Shown: positions 22,663-33,386 of the stretch, one piece after another
Layout: each line of letters starts with the position of its first letter
Numbering within the stretch: position 1 is the stretch's first letter
NCBI GenBank assembly: GCA_029204225.1
Contig: CM055108.1
Coordinates: 17,951,779-18,015,778, forward strand
Direction: 5' to 3'
Source of the DNA: Diphasiastrum complanatum
Taxonomy: Eukaryota; Streptophyta; Lycopodiopsida; Lycopodiales; Lycopodiaceae
Length of the DNA stretch: 64,000 nucleotides
Position numbers and translations under genes: made by a program
The notes under the pieces: generated by a model
Databases searched by the model: none
Told to the model about the DNA's origin: nothing
Seen by the model: the letters and a program-made list of their open reading frames with translations, nothing else

Positions 22663-23494
22663 TGTGAAAAATGCAAAAATAAGCTTGGTAGATGCCAAAA
22701 ATCTTGTATATAGATAAACACACATGTGTGGAGCCTGTTTCCACGTGTGAAAATAGTGTACTTGTAATGTACCATAATCATATAGGTTGTACATATATTT
22801 AATTCAAGTTATAGTGGCTAAAAAGGCCAAAAACTAATTTTATAGACATACGACACATGGCATCAATCTATTGATTGCATGAGCCACATCATATGGTTAG
22901 GTGTCATATCACATGTATACAAGACAACTCACATGTGTGGAATAAGCTAAAGTAGGCAAATTTTGACTTCTAGAAGATTTCCAAGTAGATCTCCATATAG
23001 AAAAAAAAATGGACCAAAAATGCTCAAAATAGAAGGTTTTGTCCAAGTGTTACTTTTGCATGATGAATCATCATATGACAAAGCACTTTCACACATGTGG
23101 GATCAGAGGGATGATCAGTACCACGAGCTCCCACTTATTCTATATATAGAGCCACATTTGCCCATAATCATTGTGAGACACCAATCTTGGATTTGAAAGC
23201 AATTTTGAGTGATTCTCTCCATTTGTCTACATTTGTTTTGATTGTTTTGAAGTTCTATCAATGTGTACTTGATTTTCAGGTTGGAGTCCGTACTCATACA
23301 GTGTTTCACACGTGTGAAACCAGAAAGTACACCTACCTTCAATTAATGATTGTTCTTGTTAGGATTTTGTGTCTAGAATTGATCTAGATTGATCTTAATC
23401 TCAAGTAGATTGATAGATCAAGTAATTTGACAACCAATCCCTCTTGAGAATCAGATTAGGATCCACTCTTGGTCCTTTTTGTACTTTTCGCACA
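22663..23494 (+). repeat. 3' LTR, 832 bp
   Basis: Matches the 5' LTR along its length with many substitutions and small indels, so the insertion is old. It ends TTTTCGCACA. It contains the perfect palindrome TTTCACACGTGTGAAA at 23304-23319. Confidence 0.85.
23304..23319. repeat. Perfect 16-bp palindrome with G-box core
   Basis: TTTCACACGTGTGAAA equals its reverse complement and contains CACGTG. The 5' LTR copy at 18851 differs by one C-to-T change at the CpG. Confidence 0.9.
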
Positions 23495-24843
23495 ACCATT
23501 CTTGAGGAAATTGCCATTCCAGTAGTGGCCTATCAAACGTTGGCCCAAAAGCTGAAAGCCACGACGGAGCAACACTCAAAATTACAACAATCATACATTG
23601 CTTCCGTCGAGGCCCTAAACCAGCACATAGCCACCTTGGAAGAACGCTTAAAGGCTGATGTCCAGTCGACATCGTCGGTTCATGCAGAGCACGTCCAATT
23701 CCATGATTTGGGACACCACTTTGATGGACCAGATGGTGGAGATGGAGCAAGATTCCAACAGCCTCCTCCTGCAACTCAAGGCTCCGCATTTCAAGGCCAA
23801 TCCCTGGGGCAAGGAGCTTAAACACCAACCAATCTGTCAGGCTCTGGGGGTACCAGCTCTCAACATTATCCTTTCCCTTCCATCGCTTCTAACCCTCTCG
23901 ACACCACTAACCCCACCTTCATTCCACGACAATTTCCTCCTGAGTCACAAAGAATTGCAGAAGCTAACCCCTCGCCTCCTCTCTCTCCTGAACCCGATCC
24001 ACAAACCCAACACGAGATTGCCTCTGAAGCACCAACCATCCGACACATAATCACGCCCATAGAACGAAGCAAGGAGTTGCGCGCCTCTCAGGAGTTTGCA
24101 AAGAAGTATCCAACAACGAAAGAGCGAGGTGGCTACATACTGCCAGATTTTGACCATTGCTAGACACATAAAGCAGCAGTCAAACTCCTGGATCCACAAC
24201 CTCTCTGGCGTCATCAGCTCTTCCTGCAAAGTAAGACCTCAATGACACGGTATCTCAAAGCTCCCTCCTACATGCGCACCAATTCTTATTACTATCCAGT
24301 AGCGAGGCGAGAACCGTTTCCTACCACCAAGGTCAATAACAGAATCTTTTGGCCTAAGCTCACAGGCGTGGATATCGGCAACTTAGCCGAAGACATGGTC
24401 ACCAACTACCAAGTATTCTACCAAAAGTACCATGGCAATCCTGATCGCGACGTCAGATATTTTGCAGATAATTGCAGCCTGGTGGCATTTCTGACAGAAC
24501 TCAAAGATTTTTGGGATCGAGAGTTACCCCCAATCGCCCTTGATATCAATAAACCCTTGCGAACGCAAGACGACCATATCAACATTGCAAGGCTCTATTA
24601 TCGCGCTGCACTCACTTTCGCCCTGCACGTTGATATGGTGGAGCTATAGAGAACCCATAACTTTCTCCAAGGTATGCTCCATTATTACAAACTCATGCCC
24701 TTCTTGAACAAATTAAGGTGGCAAATGATGGAGAGCATCGGCACGACAATCTACCACTCCCGACAGCAACAGTCTCGCCTCCAAGAAGCACAAAAGATCC
24801 AAGACGAAATGGCGTCGGTTGGTGTGGGACCACTAATCCAATA
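23495..24843 (+). pseudogene. Extra 3' ORF of the Tat-like element, second part
   Basis: Continuation after the nested insertion. It begins in a long coiled-coil (LAQKLKATTEQHSKLQQSY, LNQHIATLEERLKAD), passes through a Pro/Ser-rich linker with one TAG near 24161, and ends in a compact domain (MTRYLKAPSYMRTNSYYYP, VDIGNLAEDMVTNYQVFYQK, CSLVAFLTELKDFWDREL) at 24242-24649. After a TAG near 24648 the reading continues to about 24843. The purine-rich tract and 3' LTR follow at once, so this is the last coding unit of the element. Both parts together make roughly 1,000 codons. I do not recognise the C-terminal domain. Confidence 0.55.
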
Positions 24844-24856
24844 AGGAGGGGCATAC

Positions 24857-25661
24857 TGTGCTAACACAGAGAAAATAAAAAACGAAATAAATAAAACTCT
24901 GTGGCATGTGTTTTATAAGACCACGTATGAGTATCTGTCAATAAGCTTCAACCATGGCATGTGTTTTGTAAGTCCATGAGTAGAAGCTTAAATAATAATA
25001 AAATGGCTTAAAACTTAGATTTAGAACTTAGACTTAGGAAACTTAAGATTAGAAATATTTAATCTTAAGTTTTCCTAAGTTAAGAAATTTGAAGTTCTAA
25101 ATCCTAAGTTACGAGTTCTAGAAAGGCTAGAAACAGATTAGTCCCATAAGTTAGTAGACAATTATGGAAGACCCTCCTTGCCATAAAAGGAGAGGTATTT
25201 GCATTTTAAACAACACTCTGAGATTATGCTAAAATTGCTATCTCTTTTGAAATTATCATTCTATTTCTTTGTGTTCCTATTGGAAGGTGCCTAACTTGAG
25301 GGAAGGTGCTCGGGCCTCCTCTTGACTCCTTTCATTGGATTATTGTGGCATGCTTTAATTGTTATTTATTAGTTAGCCGCAATTTATCTTTCAAACCCTC
25401 TAGGTGTTAATCTAGATCTTAGTTTAGCAACCTTGCTAGTTGGGTTTGCCTTAGCAAGGATTTTTATCGTTGTTTTTAATTAGCTCTATTTCTGTTTCGG
25501 GCACTAGTTGGGTAAGTCTTAGTGCTCTCATCTTTGTTGATTATTTCCGTATTTCCGTTGAAGCTTGTTGTAGAAACTTAGAAAGTGGACGATCCTCTAC
25601 ATCCCTATACTACATCCGTACGTAGATCTAGCCACCGTACGAACTAGAAATACTTCCAACA
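24857..25661 (+). repeat. 3' LTR of the Tat-like element, 805 bp
   Basis: Preceded by the purine tract AAGGAGGGGC. It begins TGTGCTAACACAG and ends CTTCCAACA. A CCATAAAAGG sequence near 25191 is a possible TATA box. No matching 5' LTR is in the window, so the element's 5' end is missing or lies outside. Confidence 0.7.
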
Positions 25662-26559
25662 TAATGTATAAAATATACACAACCCCTCCCACTCAAAACA
25701 ATTGTCTTAAGAAATGAAGACACTTTTTTGATAAACTTGAATGCTCTGACTTAAGTAGCCTTAGTTGAGTATGTCACATCCAATAACTTGTTTTAGTGTT
25801 GTAAGTCCAAAGCTATCTAGATTAAATCCATTTGAAAGCCAGTGTGTGCAACTTATTTTCTAATAAGACCTAGACAATGACAAAATTTTACAGCAAATTC
25901 AATTCCAATCAATCCTAAAAGTGATGGAAGATGCACAAATAAAAGATCCAGATCCAAACTATGAGCTAGAATCAAGACTAGTTACCAAAACTAGCAATTT
26001 TGGCATTTAACTCCACATTAGGCACATAGATTTGATCAAGTGAACCTTTCTCAGACCTGTAAACAAGTTCAGTACCTTCCAATCCAAGCAATTAATGCAT
26101 AAAAACACTCACATCCAATAGCTAGAACTCGCCACCAAAAGACAATGATGATAGAAGTGAAAAAACTCAATTTTTCTTGATCTTTGGATGGAAATCTCAT
26201 CATACATTTATACTTTTCAAGCTCAGATCTGAGCATATTAGGGCACCTTCGAACTTATCATACCCTAACCCTAACATCTAACCTAATAGGTCATTGGATC
26301 CACCCTACCTTGGGGTCAAGATCTCGAGATCCCAAAACAGTGAAAAACATGCTATTTTTAGCTCATATTTTCTATCTAGCTTATCAAAGCACTATTTGGA
26401 CTCACTCCAAAGGTGCCACTCCTATGCTAGGTTAGGAATGAGACTTACAAAGAGTATCCTATGCTATTTGGCACGTGTGACAAGCCACAACATGACCATA
26501 ATACAATTTACAAGCCATATGACCAAAATTGGTCAAAGCTATAATTGTGAAATTTTAAC
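25662..26559 (-). other. Probable LTR and 3' remains of minus-strand Copia elements
   Basis: On the minus strand, TGTTAAAATTTCAC starts at 26560 right after a purine-rich GTGAGGAG. This mirrors the GAGGAG-TGTGAAAAATGC junction of the 18237 element, so an LTR runs leftward from 26560. Its far end is not clear. Near 25690 a G-rich tract (GAGTGGGAGGGG on minus) may be a second polypurine tract. Confidence 0.45.
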
Positions 26560-26764
26560 ACTCCTCACAATTTAGCTTGATGAGACTATCTTGGATCAAT
26601 AATCAATACATGGATAAAACAATATAACTTCCAGGTTCTAGCTTTGTTGAGTGACTATGATCACTCATCATGATAAGAATATGATTTGAACTCCAAATTC
26701 TCAAATGTAGTGAGAGCTCCATAAAGGTTGTCTTCAAGATCCAAGCTTTGTCTTTGGCAAGTTG

Positions 26765-27568
26765 TTAAATGATCACCTTGGGCTGCAAAATGTGAGTCTC
26801 CTCCTCAAAATAAACATGAAAAACAGCAGCTTTCCATAAGATCCAACTTTTGTATGAAGCATATACAATCAAAGCTTGATATATCACCATCTTAACTTTA
26901 TCCACCAAAACAATGAACTCCAACTTGGCATCCTTCCAATGAAGGTCTTTATTCCTTGGAAATTCAAGAGTGAATGGATCACAAGATGAGGCCTTTGAAT
27001 ACATATTTGAAACTCTAATCAAAGTAGTAATGATCACTATTTCATCATCATAAGATACAGGATGAAAAACAATGTTCCTACTAGCATCATCAAAGGACTT
27101 TGTCAAATACATGACATGTTTTCTATCAAACACAAAATATGATGAGTAAAGGGAGATATGGATAAAGTTCCTTGCTGCTCGTTTCTCTTTACCCAAACCT
27201 TCATATTGATGTAGATTCAAGTCTCTATTGCCTTTAGACAAGTGCTCCTTCTTGGGTTCCTCCTTCATGTCTTTTTTCTTCATCATGCTCACTCCCTCTT
27301 GGTGTTGATGATGAAAACATGGATCCAAACCATGATCTTCTTCAAAACTCTCAAGGACTTTGTTTTCAAGTCTCAAAACCTGAATGTTCTCCTTCTCAAT
27401 ATGATCTTTCAAGTCAACAAAACAAACACCAAGATTATTTATACCAAATTTACTAGTCCACAATTGACTAATCAACAATTGCTTACCACTAGCAATTTGC
27501 ATTACATACTTGTTGAACTTGAAACTAATGAGGCCAAATACTCTTGTATGAATATAAGTGTCCTTCAA
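26765..27568 (-). pseudogene. Unknown ORF of the minus-strand Copia element
   Basis: 267-codon open frame, intact as it stands. It starts MKDTYIHTRVFGLISFKFNK, which resembles DTYIHKQVVSLIEM in the 18237 element. A heptad-like stretch (IEKENIQVLRLENKVLESFE), a charged Lys/Glu linker (KKKDMKEEPKKEHLS) and a C-terminal part of mixed character follow. Just upstream, near 27580, EPCMRISE precedes it with a stop between, as CKLFMRVSE precedes DTYLH in the other element. No polymerase, integrase or protease motif is present. Function unknown. Confidence 0.5.
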
Positions 27569-27571
27569 GGA

Positions 27572-28658
27572 TTATTCACTTATTCTCATACAAGGTTCAC
27601 AATATGCCTCTTTGAAAATGAAGTCAAATTCTTTCAACTTATGAATGACAATGTCATGCTTACTTCTAGCATACTCAAGAGTAAGTACATATGACAAACA
27701 CCTTTCATTCCATTCTTTAGAATTCAAAGGGACTTCATTACAAAACTCAGCAAATGAAGTACAAAATGTACCCCCCTTTCCAACTTTCCTTTCCTTGTCC
27801 ACAAAAATGAGCATTGATAGCTCCATCTTTGCTCTTGTGGCTCTCCTTGGAATAGTTGAAACTCTCGGATTTTGCTCCTCCTCTTGATTAAGCTCCTCCT
27901 TGATCTCAACCATATCTTTGCCAATATGATTCTTAGAGGATTCATCATTCAATATTACAAACATTGTGGCTCTACCATTGCTCTTTGTGCTAGCAAAATG
28001 TACATCCAAATGAATCAACTTAAGAGGGTGAGTGGTCTTAGTGATAGTGTTAAAGAAAGACAACCTATGTGCTTTAGCCAAAGCACATGCTTCACAAACC
28101 TTTTCCTCTTTTTCCATGGATATTGGAAGGCCTAGAGCAAGCTCCTCCTTGCACATAACTTCCATAGACTTGGTGTTGATGTGACCAAGCCTCTTGTGCC
28201 ACAAATCATTGTGGTCATCTTGTCCTCCTTGGCTACTATCACAAATTGGTTAGGATCAACAAAAGCATCAAGCTTAAACAACCTCCCAAACCTTCTTCCT
28301 CTTGCTATGATCTTCCCATTCTTTTTGATGTTGCATACATTAGTAGAGAACTCCACAATGAAACCATGATCTAAAAGTTGGCCAACACTAAGCAAATTCT
28401 TAGTGATGCTAAGAATGAAGAGAACATCATCTATCTTAATCTTCTTGGAGGATCCTAAGCATAAGGGGATGGATCCCACACCTTCAACTTTACATTCATA
28501 ATCATTTGCTGTAAAAATGGACTTTATAGGTCCTACATAAGATGTGAGTTGAGAAAAATACTCCCTTTTACCCGACGTGTGGGAGCTAGCCCCACTATCT
28601 ATCCACCAAAGATCTTCACCTTTGACATTTGATGATGAAAAGGTTGACATCATGAGTG
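27572..28658 (-). pseudogene. Copia protease, gag-pre-integrase and integrase start
   Basis: From high to low coordinates: the aspartic protease with its catalytic motif in LWWIDSGASSHTSG (near 28590), the GAG-pre-integrase region (LLSVGQLLDHGFIVEFS; MWHKRLGHINTKSM near 28200) with its Cys pair CEACALAK, then the first strand of the integrase core (LKLIHLDVHF, first Asp, near 28010). The frame shifts near 28180. Soon after the integrase start the sequence leaves integrase at about 27950 and becomes an unknown acidic ORF (IKEELNQEEEQNPR). The rest of integrase and all of RT and RNase H are absent. Confidence 0.85.
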
Positions 28659-28663
28659 AGTCC

Positions 28664-29059
28664 TGTTGAAAAGTAATGCCTATTTTACCCCTTTGGCAAA
28701 GCATTAGTTAAGTTGTATATAACTCATGGGGCATGTTTTAATTAAATGCATGAGACCCCCTTTTGTAAGTTGAGTAAATTAGTGCAAGTGGCCCACTTGG
28801 CCAAGTAGCTCACTCCTATGGTTGACACCTAGACTTTCCATGCATGTAAAGGAGGTGCTTGCCTCACAAGGGATTTGGAGGACCTACGCCCTCCTCTCTC
28901 TCTCTAGCAATTCATTTCTTCTTGAGACTTTTGAGTTTGTGAGGTGCTTATGTAATTCTCCTTGTGTGTGATATTTTCCATAGCCAAGTTTCTCAAGCTT
29001 TTATAGTTGATCTAGCATTTAAGTTAAGATACTCCATAGCTGGGTCTTGCAAATCATCA
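28664..29059 (+). repeat. 5' LTR of nested Copia
   Basis: Starts TGTTGAAAAGTAATGCC, ends AAATCATCA. It contains a CT-rich tract near 28895-28910. The primer site follows directly. Confidence 0.95.
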
Positions 29060-29074
29060 TGGTATCAAAGCAGG
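29060..29074 (+). other. Primer binding site
   Basis: TGGTATCAAAGCAGG right after the 5' LTR is the common plant Copia primer-site form pairing with initiator tRNA-Met. Confidence 0.85.
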
Positions 29075-29527
29075 TTGTCTAGCCTGCGAGTCTGTGAGTG
29101 AGAGATACTTCCGTGCTCAGATTCTTGAGAAGATTCTCATCTTCTACAAGCACCTCAATCTTGAAAGAGGGAGCATTTGATCTACAGGTGTCAGATCAGG
29201 TGGAGTCTTGCACTGTTGAAAAGCTATTGGCAAGGGGAGTGGGATGATCCAAAAACTTTCTAAATTTGGCTAAGTTTTGGGGAGTCTTTCTGGAGGAGCT
29301 TACACAAAAGTAGGGCGCACTTTCTGTAGGGGCTTCTGGTTTCTGTTCCAGTGGGGCCTAGTGCTTGTGCTAGTGAGGCCATATCAAGTGACAAAGACAA
29401 AAGCAAGAGCTGAAGGGTTGCCTTGAAGTGGCTACATACCCTAGTTTGGGGTCAAACCCTTGTTGCTGGAAGTTGTTCCTTTCTGATCTTTTTCAAGTTG
29501 AGCTTCTGTTTAAGCACAAATTTTAGC

Positions 29528-30628
29528 ATGGCTAGTCTTGGGGAGAGTTTGCTGGGTGAATCTAGCAAACTAGATGGCACAAACTACAGAGTGTGGAAGT
29601 TCAAGATAGCTAATAACTTGATGGACAAGAATTGCTGGGAGGTGATGACAGGTACAGAACCTGTACCAACATCTGATCCTGAATTGAAGGACTACATGAA
29701 CAGGAGACAGAAAGCTCATAGGATAATCAATCTTTTTGTCAAGGACAATATTATTCCTCACATTTGCAATGCAAGGGATGCAGCTGATGCTTGGACAATT
29801 CTGAAGTCTATGTTTGAAACAGTGGATTCAGATAGAGATTGGTTCAGCACCTATGAGGAGACAGAAGATGGTCAACATGTTTGCCTTGGAGATAATTCTA
29901 CACGTATGGTGAGGGACAAAGGCACAGTTGCAATACAACTGTCATCAGGTGAGGTGAAAGAAATTAAAAGTGTGTTGCATGTACCAGGGTTGGCTAAGAA
30001 CTTGTTATCTGTTGGTGCCATTACCAAACAGAACATGGTGGTAGAGTTTGATGATTCTACATGTTTGGTAAAAGACAAAGATCAGAACTTCAAGGTGGTA
30101 GCCAAGGGAATGCAAGAAGGAAATCTTTACAAGCTTTTCACAACCATTCCTAGCCAAGAGGCCTTGTCTGCAAGGGATACTGATTGGGACAAGTTTTGGC
30201 ACGAGAGATATGGTCATTTGAATTATAAAAGTTTGCAAGTTTTGAACAGGCACAGAATGGTAGTAGATCTTCCTAGCATTAAGTCTTTTTCAGATACATG
30301 TGAGGCTTGTGCACTAGGGAAGCAACAGAGGAAAAAGTTTCCAAAGGAGAAAGCTACCAGGGCCAAGGGCATTCTTGAGCTTGTGCATTCAGATTTATGC
30401 GGTCCCATGCAGGTCAAATCAGCAAGGGGGGCATACTATTTCATGACCTTCGTAGATGATTTCTCACGAAAGGTATGGGTCTATTTTCTGAAGCTGAAAT
30501 CTGAAGCGTTCAAATACTTCAAACAGTGGAAAGCTATGGTGGAAAACCACACAGGGAAGAGGTGTCAGATAAGGGTAGTGAGTATATTTCTGATGAGTTC
30601 AAAGATCTTTGCAAAGCATGTGGAATAA
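29528..30628 (+). pseudogene. Copia gag-protease-integrase frame with internal deletion
   Basis: Begins MASLGESLLGESSKLDGTNY at 29528, the typical Copia gag start. The gag N-terminal region reads to about 29830 (DAWTILKSMFETVDSD), then jumps straight to the end of protease (RDWFSTYEETEDGQHVCLGD). The second half of gag, the zinc knuckle and the protease catalytic Asp-Ser-Gly are gone, yet the frame stays open. The GAG-pre-integrase region follows (WHERYGHLNYKSLQVL; CEACALGK), then the integrase core (ELVHSDLCGPM, first Asp; TFVDDFSRKVWVY). A frameshift near 30565 ends the frame at 30628. A supplied protease and nucleocapsid would be needed for mobility. Confidence 0.9.
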
Positions 30629-32994
30629 AGAGACAGTTTACTGCTCCACATACACCGCAACAGAACGGCGTGGCTGAGCGGAAAAACAGGTCTATAGTTG
30701 AGTGTGCGAGGAGCATGCTCAAGGCAAAGGGGTTGCCAAATTCCTTTTGGGCGAAAGCGGTAGCAACTGCTGTTTTTCTATTGAATAGAAATCCAACCAA
30801 AGCAGTTGAAGGAATCACGCCAGAAGAAGCATATAGTGGCAACAAGCCCAAAGTGGGCAGCCTTCGAGTATTTGGGTGTACTGCATATGCACATATACCA
30901 AAGGACTTGCAGAAGAAACTTGATGCAAAATCCGTAAAGTGTGTCTTTCTTGGGTATAGTGAAGGTGAGAAAGCTTATGTGCTATATGATCTCGAAAACA
31001 GGAAGAAGATCCTAAGTCGAGATGTCATCTTTGATGAAGAGCATTCACCCAAGATACAGGAGCAGGAGAAGGAAGGAACTACTGAGTTCATACCCTTGAT
31101 TGATTCCACGGATGAGGATCCTAGTCAAGAGTCCTGTGAGCCTCAAGTGCAGGAGCAACAACACGAAATTGAACCTACGAGTTCGAGACCTCTTTTTGGC
31201 CAAGTACCAAAAGCCGAAGTTGGGGACAAACGGAAGACTAAGACATTACCATGAGATACGTGGTCACCATCCACATCACCTACTGCTAGGAAGAAGCTAC
31301 CTAGGTGGTATTGGGAAACAATCAAAGAAAGTTAAATGATAGAAGAAGGAGAGAGCAGTGAACATGGTGTCAGAAGATCTCTTAGGTCTCATGAGAGACA
31401 AGAGACTAACTTTGCTCTTATATCCACTATTCTGAATGCAGATGAGCCACAATTCTTTCATGAAGCCGTGAGAGAAAATGTATGGCAACATGCCATGCAA
31501 GAGGAGTACGACTCCATTGTCAAGAATGACACATGGGAGCTCACTACATTGCCAGAAAGGAAGCAACCAATAGGTTGCAAGTGGGTCTATAAGACCAAGT
31601 TTCATGCCAATGGAACAGTGGACAAGTACAAGGCAAGGTTGGTGGCGAAAGGCTATGCTCAGCAAGAGGGGCTAGACTATGATGAGACATTCGCACCTGT
31701 TGCTAAGATGACATCTATCAGGACCGTTTTGGCTATAGCCTCATATTTTGATTGGGATGTCCATCAAATGGATGTCAAGAGTGCCTTTCTTAATGGGCAC
31801 CTACAGGAGGAGGTTTACATGGAACAACCGCAGGGATTTGAAATAACAGGCAAGGAGAATCTGGTTTGCAGGCTTAGGAAAGCCTTGTATGGGCTCAAAC
31901 AGGCGCCAAGGGCTTGGTATAGCCAAATTGATGAGTACTTTGCAAGGCAAGCGTTTGAGAAGAGTAAGTCTGATTGCAATCTTTATGTCTTCAGGGAAGG
32001 AGAAGACTTTGTGGTTGTTGTGCTCTATGTAGATGATCTACTTATCACGGGAAGCAATAACAAGCTTATTGCTTGTGTTAAGAAGAATCTTTCTAGTGAG
32101 TTTGAGATGAAAGATTTGGGTTTGCTACACTATTGCCTAGGAGTTGAAGTTTGGAAAGGGAAGTGTTGTCTTTTTATCTCACAGGCAAAGTATGCACAGA
32201 AATTATTGAAGAGGTTTATTATGCAAGAAAGCAAGCCAATCAGCACACCCATGGATGCAAGCAACAAGCCATCAAAAGATGATGGTCCAGCATTTGCAGA
32301 TGAGACGCTCTATCGTCAGTTAGTGGGCAGCCTGATTTACCTTACTACCACCAGGCCAGATATTGCTTATGAGGTTGGGATTGCAAGTCAATTCATGAGT
32401 AAGCCTACCGAAGCACATTGGGAGGCAGCCAAGCGGATCCTACGATATGTGAGAGGGACAGTGACTTATGGGATTGAATACACAGATGACGGGAACCTTC
32501 AGCTGGAGGGTTATTCAGATTCTGATTGGGCAGATGATAGAGTCGATCGGAGATCGACGACAGGCCATTGTTTCAGCCTAGGTTCAGGGGCTATATCATG
32601 GTGTAGTAAGAAGTAGCCTACTATTGCTCTATCATCTACCGAAGCTGAGTACAGGGCGACTATGAGATCTGCCTGTGAAGCCATCTGGTTACGCCGTCTA
32701 CTTGAGGACATGCAGATTGCTCAAGTAAGACCTACATTGTTACATTGTGATAACCAAAGTTGCATTCAGCTTAGGAGGAATCCAGTCTATCATGCACGGA
32801 CGAAACACATAGAGGTGGACCAGCATTTTATACGAGAGAAAGTGCACAATGGGGAGATCGAGCTAGTTTATTGTGACACCAACGACCAGATAGGTTATAT
32901 TTTTACTAAACCTCTTAGTAAAGATAAGTTTGAAAAGTTCAGAACTTTGTTGGGTGTCAGTTTGAATAAAATTGCCATTAAGGGGGGTTGTTAA
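30568..32994 (+). pseudogene. Copia integrase C-terminus, RT and RNase H, three stops
   Basis: Resumes in another frame at VSDKGSEYISDEF (second integrase Asp) and PQQNGVAERKNRSIVE (integrase Glu), then RVFGCTAYAH. Stops fall at 31252 (TGA) and 31333 (TAA), in the linker. RT follows without a break: IGCKWVYKTKFHANG, HQMDVKSAFLNGHLQEEVYM, LYGLKQAPRAWY, and the catalytic VLYVDDLLITGS at about 32025-32060. RNase H has YSDSDWADD, a TAG at 32614 after ISWCSKK, then STEAEYRA, HCDNQSCIQL and HIEVDQHFIREK. The stop codon at 32992-32994 is made by the first bases of the 3' LTR. All catalytic residues of RT survive; the nonsense codons make it inactive. Confidence 0.92.
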
Positions 32995-33382
32995 AGAGTA
33001 ATGCTTATTTTACCCCTTTGGCTAAGCATTAGTTAAGTTATATAACTCATGGGGCATGTTTTAATTAAATGCATGAGACCCCCTTTTGTAAGTTAAGTAA
33101 ATTAGTGCAAGTGGCCCACTTGGCCAAGTAGCTCACTCCTATGGTTGACACCTAGACTTTCCATGCATGTAAAGGAGGTGCTTGCCTCACAAGGGATTTG
33201 GAGGACCTACGCCCTCCTCTCTCTCTTTAGCAATTCATTTCTTCTTGAGACTTTTGAGTTTGTGAGGTGCTTATGCAATTCTCCTCGTGTGTGATATTTT
33301 GCATAGCCAAGTTTCTCAAGCTTTTATAGTTGATCTAGCATTTGAGTTAAGATACTCCATAGCTGGGTCTTGCAAATCATCA
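32989..33382 (+). repeat. 3' LTR of nested Copia
   Basis: Starts TGTTAAAGAGTAATGC, ends AAATCATCA, followed by GTCCT. It aligns end to end with the 5' LTR. Confidence 0.95.
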
Positions 33383-33386
33383 GTCC

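Larger units (their letters stand above)
18237..23494 (+). mobile_element. Non-autonomous LTR element (Copia-like) without visible RT
   Basis: 5,258-bp element with two LTRs (18237-19041 and 22663-23494), both starting TGTGAAAAATGC and ending GCACA. A primer site matching initiator tRNA-Met (TGGTATCAGAGCC) directly follows the 5' LTR, and a purine-rich GAGGAG sits before the 3' LTR. The interior has a zinc-knuckle ORF (about 20589-20948) and two repeats of an unknown protein module (20991-22200), but no protease, integrase, RT or RNase H motif. It must have relied on enzymes of another element. Flanks read CAGCT and ACCAT, not a clean target duplication. It interrupts the extra ORF of the Tat-like element. 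Confidence 0.85.
12711..25661 (+). mobile_element. Tat-like Ty3/gypsy element, 5' truncated, with nested insertion
   Basis: Second Ty3 element of the region. Order of parts: gag-pol linker (12711-13047), RT (13050-14040), RNase H (14041-14736), integrase (14737-15783), a motif-rich spacer (15975-16335), an extra 3' ORF region (16457-18236 and 23495-24843), a purine-rich tract AAGGAGGGGC just before 24857, and a 3' LTR (24857-25661). An unrelated LTR element (18237-23494) sits inside the extra ORF. The 5' LTR and gag are missing. Pol order RT-RH-INT marks it as Ty3/gypsy. The long region between integrase and LTR, together with the RNase H and integrase sequences, points to the Tat/Ogre side of the family; that lineage call is inference. 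Confidence 0.75.
28664..33382 (+). mobile_element. Copia retrotransposon nested in a Copia element
   Basis: 4,719-bp element with LTRs of 396 bp (28664-29059) and 394 bp (32989-33382), an initiator-Met-type primer site, and a polypurine tract AAGGGGGG before the 3' LTR. AGTCC flanks both sides (28659-28663; 33382-33386, the A shared with the LTR end), a target-site duplication. The LTRs differ by about 10 substitutions, 8 of them transitions, and one 2-bp gap (about 2.5%), so this is among the younger layers. The polyprotein has a gag-protease deletion, one frameshift and three nonsense codons, so it is inactive. Confidence 0.95.

Noticed and set aside
18232-23499. Target-site duplication of the 18237 element
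   Set aside because: Flanks are CAGCT and ACCAT. They share no clean 5-bp match, so no duplication is claimed.
26260-26275. Telomere-like CCCTAACCCTAAC
   Set aside because: Only two units, inside probable LTR sequence; too short to be interstitial telomere DNA.
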